Positions 27,176-35,100 of a stretch of DNA of 64,000 nucleotides are shown piece after piece (position 1 is the first letter of the stretch; every line of letters begins with the position of its first letter). The stretch is taken from positions 20,274-84,273 of the forward strand of contig CAMLGF010000010.1 of NCBI GenBank assembly GCA_946479515.1, read 5' to 3'. The position numbers and the translations under genes are program-made. The DNA comes from an uncultured Pseudomonadota bacterium (lineage in GTDB: Bacteria; Pseudomonadota; Gammaproteobacteria; Steroidobacterales; Steroidobacteraceae). The notes under the pieces were generated by a model that was not told the origin of the DNA, did not search any database, and was given only the letters and a program-made list of their open reading frames with translations.

Positions 27176-27661
27176 ATGGACGAACCCGCCAACCGCCCCC
27201 TGGACACGCTGCCGCTCGCCGCGGTGCTCGAGCTGGTCGCCATGCAGCTCGAGGTGGCCATGCAGAACGCTGCCGCGCAGGCCGAACGGCTGTCGCAGTC
27301 GGTGGCGCAGTTCGCCTCGGTGGGGGCGCGTCTCGGTGCGCACACGCGTGCGAGCGGCGACACCGCGCTGGCCGAGCATGCCCAGGCCATCGAGGACGAG
27401 GCGGCGCGCGCGATGATGGCCATGCAGTTTCACGACCAGCTCACGCAGCGCGTGACCCATGTACGCGACGCGCTGGGCGATCTGCACGACGAGCTGCTCG
27501 GCGGCGGCACGCCCGACTGGACCGCGCTCGCGGCCAAGATGCGCGCGCACTACACCATGGAGGACGAGCGACGCTTGTTCGACCTGGTGATGTGGGCCTT
27601 CCCCGGCGCCACCGAGCGGCGCGACGAAGAATCGCTGACCAGCAGCGTGGAGTTGTTCTGA
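27176..27661 (+). CDS. Small helical protein with CheZ-like active-site pattern
   Basis: A 161-residue, mostly helical protein of unassigned function. Residues 83-94 read MQFHDQLTQRVT. This places D87 and Q91 with the same D-x-x-x-Q spacing and neighbouring hydrophobic pattern as the CheZ active site (MAQGYQDITGQ in the bona fide CheZ of this window). The C-terminus ends in SSVELF, sharing VELF with the next gene product, CheD. Located between a CheY-like receiver and cheD, it may be a compact CheY-P phosphatase. Family assignment is inference; full CheZ length (~210-255) and the usual C-terminal CheY-docking helix are absent. Confidence 0.6.
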   Translation: MDEPANRPLDTLPLAAVLELVAMQLEVAMQNAAAQAERLSQSVAQFASVGARLGAHTRASGDTALAEHAQAIEDEAARAMMAMQFHDQLTQRVTHVRDALGDLHDELLGGGTPDWTALAAKMRAHYTMEDERRLFDLVMWAFPGATERRDEESLTSSVELF

Positions 27662-27663
27662 GT

Positions 27664-28359
27664 ATGACCCGGAAGGTGGTCAGCACCGGGATTACGGGGC
27701 GGCACGGCAAGCTCGGGCGCGTGGCGCCCAACGACGCGCAGCCGCAGCCGGCGCTGCCGCAGTTCGCGCACATTTCACGCTATTGGGATTCCGAACATTC
27801 GACCTTCACGGCGCGCCTGCTGCCCGGCGAGTACTACGTGACGCGCCATGCGGAGACGATCGCCACGGTGCTGGGGTCATGCGTCTCGGCGTGCATACGC
27901 GATGCGCGCCTGGGCTATGGCGGCATGAACCATTTCATGCTGCCCCTCGACGGCTCGCTCGGGCTCAGTGCCTGGGGCGCGGCCAACACCGCCGCCACGC
28001 GCTATGGCAACGTGGCCATGGAACGACTCATCAACGACATCCTCAAGCTCGGCGGCCGGCGCGAGAACCTCGAGATCAAGCTGGTGGGCGGCGGCCGCGT
28101 GCTCGCCGACATGGCCACCGACATCGGCGCGCGCAACATCGCCTTCGTGCGCGAGTACGTGGCGGCCGAGGGCTTCAAGGTGTTGGGCGAGGACCTGGGC
28201 GACATCTTTCCGCGCAAGGTGGTGTACTTTCCGCAGACCGGCCGCATCCGCGTGCGCAAGCTGTCCGCCGGGCGCGACGACGCGCTGGCGGCGCGCGAGC
28301 GGCAGTATCTGCAGCAGCTCGACACCAAGCCGGTCGAGAACGAAGTCGAGCTCTTCTGA
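27664..28359 (+). CDS. cheD: Chemoreceptor glutamine deamidase CheD
   Basis: CheD deamidates receptor glutamines and in some bacteria works with CheC-type phosphatases. The 231-residue product has catalytic C73 (VLGSCVSACI) and H90 (GGMNHFMLP), 17 residues apart as in characterised CheD, and the GGGRVL motif. It is longer than the minimal enzyme (~157-200) through an N-terminal extension of ~40 residues and a C-terminal tail ending ENEVELF. The ATG at 27664 lies 2 bases after the preceding stop; the frame is open upstream but unrelated. Confidence 0.94.
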   Translation: MTRKVVSTGITGRHGKLGRVAPNDAQPQPALPQFAHISRYWDSEHSTFTARLLPGEYYVTRHAETIATVLGSCVSACIRDARLGYGGMNHFMLPLDGSLGLSAWGAANTAATRYGNVAMERLINDILKLGGRRENLEIKLVGGGRVLADMATDIGARNIAFVREYVAAEGFKVLGEDLGDIFPRKVVYFPQTGRIRVRKLSAGRDDALAARERQYLQQLDTKPVENEVELF

Positions 28360-28373
28360 GCGGCGGAGGCGGC

Positions 28374-29249
28374 ATGGCGAACGCGGCACTATCGGACGAG
28401 ACACGAATCACGCAAGCAGTCGACGAAGTCACCCAGGTGCTCACCGCCGAGCTGGCTGGCGATGCGCTCGATCTGCCGAGCTTCCCGGAGGTCGCCATGC
28501 GCGTGCGCAAGGCGCTGGCCAACCCCGACATCGGCCTCGACGACGTGGTGCGCATGGTGAGCGCCGAGCCGTCGCTGGCGGTGCGGCTGCTGCAGCTGGC
28601 GAATTCGGCCGCCCTGAATCCCTCCGGTCAGCGCATCACCACGTTGCGCGTCGCCATCGCGCGCATCGGCTTCAACCTGGCGCGCAGCGCGACCATCGCA
28701 TTCGCCATGTCGCAGATGCGGCGCGCGGATGCCTGGCGCGGGCTGGAGACTCGATTTCGCGAGCTGTGGGAGCAGAGCGCCACGCTGGCCGCGGTCAGTC
28801 ACGCGGTCGCGAAACGCGCGCGGGGCGTCAACGCCGACCAGGCCTTGTTCGCCGGCATGTTGCATGCGGTGGGCAGGTTGTTCGTGCTCACCCGCGTCAG
28901 CCGGCATCCGGTGCTGCTGAATTCCCAGGCGTACCATGATCTGGAGCACCATTGGCAGGCGCGGGTGACGCGTGCGCTGCTCACGCGCTGGGACGTCGGC
29001 GCCGACATCATCGCGGCCGCCAGCGACTTCGCGTCGGCCACCGAGCCACGGACCGGGCCGGCTGACCTGCGCGACGTGTTGTTCGCCGCCCGCTGCATCG
29101 TCGACCGGCCGCCCGGGGCAATGCCGGAGCCGCACCTCTTCCTGTCGGCGCCTTTCCAGCGGCTGTCATTCGATCCGGCGGCCTGCGACGAGATCCTGCA
29201 TGCCTCCGCCACGGAGGTCGCCTCGCTGCGGGCCGCGCTGATCGACTGA
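28374..29249 (+). CDS. HDOD-domain signalling protein 1
   Basis: HDOD domains are HD-superfamily relatives without catalytic metal ligands that act as signalling scaffolds; in Xanthomonas and others they affect motility and stress regulation. The 291-residue product is essentially one HDOD domain (~25-225) with LPSFPEVAMRVRKAL and LQLANSAALNPSG. At the HD position it reads H164-A165 (GMLHAVGRLF), so no active HD pair remains. It starts 14 bases after cheD and is probably co-transcribed with the che genes. It is the first of four paralogues in a row. Confidence 0.88.
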   Translation: MANAALSDETRITQAVDEVTQVLTAELAGDALDLPSFPEVAMRVRKALANPDIGLDDVVRMVSAEPSLAVRLLQLANSAALNPSGQRITTLRVAIARIGFNLARSATIAFAMSQMRRADAWRGLETRFRELWEQSATLAAVSHAVAKRARGVNADQALFAGMLHAVGRLFVLTRVSRHPVLLNSQAYHDLEHHWQARVTRALLTRWDVGADIIAAASDFASATEPRTGPADLRDVLFAARCIVDRPPGAMPEPHLFLSAPFQRLSFDPAACDEILHASATEVASLRAALID

Positions 29250-29360
29250 GCGCTTTACATATCGCGGCCGCATCGCCACCGCTGTAGGGGAGAGCGGCAG
29301 GCGGGGGCGGCAATTTCCGGGCACTTCGCCGTGCCGCACTCACATTCGCATGGCACGGGT

Positions 29361-29387
29361 TAAATCCCCGCTGCGCGTGACCGATAA
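29361..29387 (+). promoter_or_regulatory. FliA (sigma-28) promoter for HDOD2-HDOD4-sensor operon
   Basis: TAAA, exactly 15 bases, then ACCGATAA (29380-29387) matches the FliA consensus TAAA-N15-GCCGATAA with one mismatch. It is intergenic, in the 146-base gap after HDOD1, and the FliA gene is in the same window. The predicted transcription start (about 7 bases after the -10 box) falls at or within a couple of bases of the ATG at 29396, implying an essentially leaderless message. No other ORF occupies 29250-29395. Confidence 0.72.
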
Positions 29388-29395
29388 CCCACATC

Positions 29396-30304
29396 ATGAG
29401 CTTCGATTTCGTCTCAGCGCCGGGAGGTTCCGCGGACTCCGCGAGGGTCGCCGCGCGCGCGGCGGAAGCGGCGCGCCTGGTCCAGGCCCTGACCGTGGAG
29501 CTGGCGGGCGAAAAGATCGACCTGCCGAGCTTCCCCGAGGTGGCGGCCCGCGCCCGCAAGGCGCTCGCCAACGAGTTCGTCGAGATCGAGGACGTGGTGC
29601 GCATCATCAGCGCCGAGCCGGCCCTGGCCGCGCGCCTGCTGCAGCTCGCGAATTCGGCGGCGCTCAATTCCAGCGGCCGGCGCATCGCCGACCTGCGCCA
29701 GGCGCTGTCACGCATCGGCTTCAACATGGCGCGCAGCGCCACCATCGCCTTCGCCATGTCGCAGCTGCGGCGCGCCGAGGCGTACCGCGGCCTCGAGCCG
29801 CTGCTCGACGAACTGTGGCAGAGTTCGGCCCACGTCGCCGCCGTCAGCCACGTGGTCGCCCGGCGCTTCACGCGTGTGAACCAGGACACGGCACTGCTCG
29901 CCGGCCTGCTGGGCGGCATCGGCAAGCTCTATCTATTGACGCGGGCCGCGCGCTTCCCGGCCGTGCTCGCCGACGCGGCCACCTACCAGCGAATCGTGGC
30001 CGAACTGCACGGGCGCGTCTGCCAGGCGATCCTGCGCAACTGGGACATTCCCGAGGAAGTGGTCGATGCCGTTCTGGCCTGCGAGAACCATGATCGCGAG
30101 CACGAGGGCGCGACCGATCTCACCGACGTGTTGACCGTGGGCGCGGCGCTGGCGTCACTGGGGCCGAGCCCGGTGGCCGAACAGATGCTGTTCCTGGGCA
30201 TCCCGGCGGCGCGCCGCATGAAACTGGATGCCGACGCCTGCGTGGCCGCACTGCAGGAATCACACGAGGAGATCGTCTCCCTGCGCGCGGCGCTCGGCGA
30301 CTGA
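29396..30304 (+). CDS. HDOD-domain signalling protein 2
   Basis: A 302-residue HDOD paralogue with LPSFPEVAARARKAL and LLQLANSAALNSSGRRIADLRQ. The HD pair is replaced by G173-G174 (GLLGGIGKLY), so it is certainly non-catalytic as an HD phosphohydrolase. It is the first gene after the FliA-type promoter; no Shine-Dalgarno precedes the ATG, consistent with a leaderless start. HDOD3 begins 5 bases after its stop. Its target is unknown; the regulation predicts expression with the filament and chemotaxis genes. Confidence 0.88.
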   Translation: MSFDFVSAPGGSADSARVAARAAEAARLVQALTVELAGEKIDLPSFPEVAARARKALANEFVEIEDVVRIISAEPALAARLLQLANSAALNSSGRRIADLRQALSRIGFNMARSATIAFAMSQLRRAEAYRGLEPLLDELWQSSAHVAAVSHVVARRFTRVNQDTALLAGLLGGIGKLYLLTRAARFPAVLADAATYQRIVAELHGRVCQAILRNWDIPEEVVDAVLACENHDREHEGATDLTDVLTVGAALASLGPSPVAEQMLFLGIPAARRMKLDADACVAALQESHEEIVSLRAALGD

Positions 30305-30309
30305 ATGCC

Positions 30310-31209
30310 ATGAGCGCCTCTCCGGAAACCAGCAGCACCTCGACGGTGGAAATGCGCGCGCTGCCGAACACCGTGGTGTTCGGCTTCGTGAAGTCGCTGG
30401 CCGTCGAGCTGTCCAAGGGCCAGGTCGAACTGCCGTCCGTTCCCGAGGTGGTCATCAAGCTGCAGCGCACGCTGGCCGACGAGAACGTCAGCAACGAGAC
30501 CGTGGTGACGGTGGTGGGCGCCGAGCCCATGCTGGCCGGCAAGCTCATGAACATGGCCAATTCCGCGGCCCTGAATGCGTCGGGCCGCAAGATCGCCGAC
30601 CTGCGCACGGCCGTCGCGCGCGTCGGCTTCAACATCGTGCGCTCCGCGGCGCTGACCTTCGCGGTCGAGCAGTTGCGCAAGGTGGAGGAATTCCAGCAAC
30701 TGCGCGGCCCGCTGGACGCGCTGTGGCAGAACAGCGTGCAGGTCGCGGCGCTCTGCCACGTGCTGGCCCGCCGCTTCACCTCGCTCAATGGCGACGCGGC
30801 GCTGCTCGCCGGGCTGATGCACAACGTGGGGCGCATCTACATCCTCACGCGCGCCAGCAGGAACCCGGCGCTGATCGCGGACCGGCTGACGTACAACTCC
30901 ATGGTGCGCGACTGGCACGCCAACGTCGGCAAGGCGGTGCTGGAGAACTGGCGTGTCGCCGACGAGATCGTCGAGGCGGTGACCAACTACGAGGACCTTG
31001 ACCGCGAGGCGCGCGGGCCCGTGACACTCATCGACGTGCTGTCGCTGGCGGTGCTGCTCGAGCAGAAGAGCACGCAGACCTCGCCCGAGCCGGACGGGAA
31101 TTTTCTGAAGGGACTGAAGCGGCTGCAGCTGCAGCCGGGCGATTGCAGCAGCGTGCTCGCGGAGTCGGCGGACGAGATCGCCGCGCTCAAGGCGGCGCTG
31201 GGTGGTTAA
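30310..31209 (+). CDS. HDOD-domain signalling protein 3
   Basis: A 299-residue HDOD paralogue with VELPSVPEVVIKLQRTLADE, MNMANSAALNASGRKIADLRT and H171-N172 at the HD position (GLMHNVGRIY). The N-terminal 25 residues differ from its neighbours, so the copies have diverged outside the core. It lies 5 bases after HDOD2 and 21 bases before HDOD4, which indicates one operon. No enzymatic residues are seen; a protein-protein switching role is the family expectation. Confidence 0.88.
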   Translation: MSASPETSSTSTVEMRALPNTVVFGFVKSLAVELSKGQVELPSVPEVVIKLQRTLADENVSNETVVTVVGAEPMLAGKLMNMANSAALNASGRKIADLRTAVARVGFNIVRSAALTFAVEQLRKVEEFQQLRGPLDALWQNSVQVAALCHVLARRFTSLNGDAALLAGLMHNVGRIYILTRASRNPALIADRLTYNSMVRDWHANVGKAVLENWRVADEIVEAVTNYEDLDREARGPVTLIDVLSLAVLLEQKSTQTSPEPDGNFLKGLKRLQLQPGDCSSVLAESADEIAALKAALGG

Positions 31210-31230
31210 GGAAGGGACGCGGAGGAAAGC

Positions 31231-32121
31231 ATGCCGTCCATGGCGTTAGGGACGACCACGATCGAGAACATCGTCGCGCACGACGCGGCCGCGCTGGAGA
31301 AGGACCTGGCATCGATCCGCATGGATTCGCAGGTCATGCTCCCCGGCGTGCCGCAGATCGTCACGCGCCTGCAGCAGATGCTGAGCGATCCGGACGTGGG
31401 CATTCCACAGCTGATTCCGGTGATCAACTACGAGCCCATTCTCGTGGGCCGCGTGCTGCAGATGGCCAATTCCGCGGCCCTCAATCCAACGCGCCGGCAG
31501 GTGACGGACGTGCGCACCGGCATCACGCGCGTCGGCTTCGACCTGCTGCGCTCGGCCACGCTGGCCTATGCCATGCGCCAGCTCTCGCAGGCGCACTCGG
31601 TCAAGGACATCCGCCCGCATTTGGAGGCGCTCTGGGAGCGCAGCGCCTGGACTGCGGCAGTCTCTTACGTGATCGCCCGGAAGTTCACCCGGGTCAACCG
31701 CGACGTGGCTTTCCTGGGCGGGCTCATGCACGGCGTGGGAAAACTCTTCGTACTCACCCGGGCGGCGCATTTCCCCTTCGTGTTGCGCGATCGCACCAAA
31801 TACGCAGGCATGCTGCGCAAGTGGCACGCGCCGTTCGCCAAGGCTATTCTCAATGGCTGGCGCATCAACGCCGAGGTCATCGAGGCGGTGGTGCAGTACG
31901 AGAATCTCAACCGCGAAGTGGTCGGCGACGAGCCCGACCTCACCGACATCCTGGCCACCAGCTATCTCGTGGTCGGCCACACGGGTCGCATGCAGGATCT
32001 CTCCATGACGGTCGAGAAGATTGCCGCGTTCTCCCGCCTGCGGCTGGACATCATGGCGGTGGAAGAGACATTGGAGCAGTCTCGCGAAGAGATCGAAGAT
32101 CTGCGGCTGGCCCTGCGCTAG
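31231..32121 (+). CDS. HDOD-domain signalling protein 4
   Basis: A 296-residue HDOD paralogue with VMLPGVPQIVTRLQQMLSDP, LQMANSAALNPTRRQVTDV and H167-G168 in place of HD (GLMHGVGKLF). The core helices align with the three preceding genes throughout. It is 21 bases upstream of the large sensor gene, which begins with GTG, and has SD ggaggaa. Three HDODs with one sensor in a FliA-type unit suggest they act together (inference). Confidence 0.88.
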   Translation: MPSMALGTTTIENIVAHDAAALEKDLASIRMDSQVMLPGVPQIVTRLQQMLSDPDVGIPQLIPVINYEPILVGRVLQMANSAALNPTRRQVTDVRTGITRVGFDLLRSATLAYAMRQLSQAHSVKDIRPHLEALWERSAWTAAVSYVIARKFTRVNRDVAFLGGLMHGVGKLFVLTRAAHFPFVLRDRTKYAGMLRKWHAPFAKAILNGWRINAEVIEAVVQYENLNREVVGDEPDLTDILATSYLVVGHTGRMQDLSMTVEKIAAFSRLRLDIMAVEETLEQSREEIEDLRLALR

Positions 32122-32142
32122 TCCGTCTTCCGCCACGCTTCC

Positions 32143-35100
32143 GTGACCAGGTACCTCGCGAACACAGCACTGCTGGCGGTTCTCTACTTCTTCGCCGGAA
32201 AGCTCGGGTTGATGCTGGCATTGCCGCCGGGCTATGCCACGGTCATCTGGCCTCCGTCCGGCATCGTGCTCGGCATGTTGTTGCTGCACGGGCGGGGCCT
32301 GGCGCCCGGCGCGTTCCTGGGCTCGTTCCTGCTGAATGCCATGGTCGGCCATGCACCGCACGACCTGCCCACGGCGCGCGAGCTGCTGCTGGCGGGCAGC
32401 ATCGCGGCCGGTTCGACGATGCAGGCGCTGCTGGGCCATGCGCTGATCGTGCGCTGGTTCGGCTCTCCGGTTCGTCTACGCGAACTCGCCGACGTGGTGC
32501 GATTGCTCGCGATGGCGGTGCCGATCGCCTGCCTGGTGTCGCCCACGGTTGGCGTGCTGTCGCTGTACGGCATGGCAGGATTGCAGGGCGACTACGCCGC
32601 CAACTGGCTCACGTGGTGGTCGGGCGACATGTTCGGTGTGCTGGTGTTCATGCCGCTGACGCTGGTCATGAGCCGCCGCACCGCGCTGATGTGGCGCGAT
32701 CGTCCCGTGCAGGGCGTGCATGCCGTCAGCCTGATGTTGCTGGTGCTGCCGCTCGGGCTCACCTTCATCGCCTGGAAATCCTTGTCGGAGACCAGCTACC
32801 GGCAGAGCCAGGCGCATTTCGAATCGCTCGCGCGGGAGAGTGAGCAGGCGCTGGCTACGCGGCTGGCGGCCTATGCCAGCGCGCTGCGCAGCGGGGCGGG
32901 CATCGTCCAGAGCTCGGTGTTCGTCTCGCGGGAGGAATGGCGCACGTTCATCGACGCGCTGCGACTGCGCGAGGACTATCCAGGCTTGCTCGGGTTGGGC
33001 TGGATCGAGCGCGAGCCTTCCGCCACCGCGCCGCGCGACGTGGTGAAGTACCTGGAGCCCGGCGCCGTCGGCGGGGCGGCCGTGAGCGAAGACGTGAATG
33101 CGCAGCCCCTGTTCCGCGACGCGGCGAGTCGCGCCGGCGCCTCCGGTCTGCCGGCGATGACGAAGTCGCTCAGGCTGGGCCACGACGAGGAATTCGCGCC
33201 AGGATTCCTGCTGCTGCAGCCGGTTTACCGCCCGGGAATGCCGCTGGCGGATGCGAAGCAGCGGCTGGCCGCCCTGCGCGGCTTCGTATTCGCGCCGTTT
33301 CAGGCTCGCGGTCTGCTGGCCGATCTCACACCGAGCCAGGGCCGTCGCCTGGACGTGACGCTGTCACGAGACGACGCGCCCTTGTTCAGCACGCGCGTGG
33401 GCGATCGAACCGCGCGCTTCAGCGTGCGGCGGGATTTTCCGGCCTTCGGCGTCACCTGGCAGCTGGAGTGGAGCAGCACGGTGGAGTTCGAACGCACCGA
33501 AAGCCGCGGCGGCGCGAACTTCGTGTTGTTCGGCGGGTTGCTGTTCACGGGCTTGTTCGCGGTTCTGCTGGTGGTGTTTGGCCGGCGCACGCCTGCCGTG
33601 GAGGCCAGCGGTCCGCTGGAACAGCCGTGGATACTGCCGCTCGCCACTTTCGCGCTGGTGGCCGGCGGCAGCCTGGCCGCCTGGGCGTTGCTGTCGAGCG
33701 CGGAGCGTGCGCACTTGAGCTCGCAGGTCGATGCCGAGACACGCCGGCTCGAGGCGGATCTCGAGCGCTCGGTGCGCGATCGCCTGCAGGTGGTGCGCCG
33801 CATGGCGCATCGCTGGTCGGCTGGCGGCGGCACGCCCTACGTCGTGTGGCGCAACGACGCGCGCGACCTGACGCGCCAGATCGTCGGCCTGGAGCAGCTG
33901 CAGTGGATAGGCCCTGACTACTACCTGCACTGGTCCGAGGGTGTGCGGCGACACGGCTGGTTTCAGGGCACCGACGTGCGCATCGATGCCGGGCGCGCGC
34001 GGCGGCTGGCGGCAAGCGCGGAGCGCGGCCTGACCTACCTGACCGAGCCGCGGGAGATCGCCCCCGGCGAGTCCGCGTTCATGGCCTTCGTGCCGGTGAC
34101 CCGCGACGGCCGGTTCGACGGCTTCATCGTCGCGACCTTCGCGCTGCGCGAGCTGTTCGGCGACGTGCTCGAATCGTCGGCCGGCGACGAGTTCGCATTT
34201 GCCGTGCAGTATGACGGCCATACCTATTTCGACGACGCCGGAACCGCGGCGGCGGATCGCACCTGGCAGCACGAGGGCGCCTTCAAGGTGGATGAGCGCC
34301 GCTGGACGTTCACCGTCAATCCGACACAGCGATTCGTCGACGAGCAGCAGAGCTGGCTGCCGCGAATCGTGGCTGTCACCGGCCTGCTGATCGCATTCCT
34401 GTCCGCGTTCCTGGTGCGCTATGTGCTCGCCTCGCGGCTCCGGGCGGTGCGGTTGCAGGCTTCGGCGCAGGCCCTGAGCGCCAGCGAAGAGCGCCATGAA
34501 CTTGCCATGCGCGGCATGAGCGTCGGCCTGTGGGATTGGGACGTGTGCACCAATGCCGTGTTCCTCTCGCCGCGCGCGCGCGCCATGATCGGCATGACCA
34601 CGCCCGATGTCGCGCCGAACTTCACGGGCTTCCTCGCGCGACTGCACCCCGACGATCGCGTGCGCGTCGAGCGCGCGCTGAACGGGCATCTCAAGCAGCA
34701 GAATCCATTCGACGTCGAGCTGCGCCTGCGTCGCGACGACGGCGAGTACCTCTGGGTGCACATCTGCGGCCAGGCGCAGTACGACGCCCAGGGTTTCGCG
34801 CTGCGCATGGCGGGGTCGATGCAGGACATCGCCGCCCGCAAGCGCCAGGAGCAGAAGCTAGAGCGCTCCGAGGCCCAGCTGCGCCTGCTGGTGGAGAACG
34901 CGCCCGCGGCGGTCGCGATGCTGGACAGGGACATGCGCTATCTGATGACCAGCCGGCGCTGGCTGCAGGACTATGGCCTGGAGAGCCGCGACATCATCGG
35001 CCTGAGTCACTACGACGTGTTCCCGGAGATCCGCGGCATGCCGCGATGGCTGGACATCCACCAGCGCGCGCTGCGGGGCGAGCGCTTCGACATGCGCGAA

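Noticed and set aside
29341..29375. TGGCACG upstream of HDOD2 as a sigma-54 -24 box
   Set aside because: No TTGC element at the required spacing; the overlapping FliA-type boxes fit far better.
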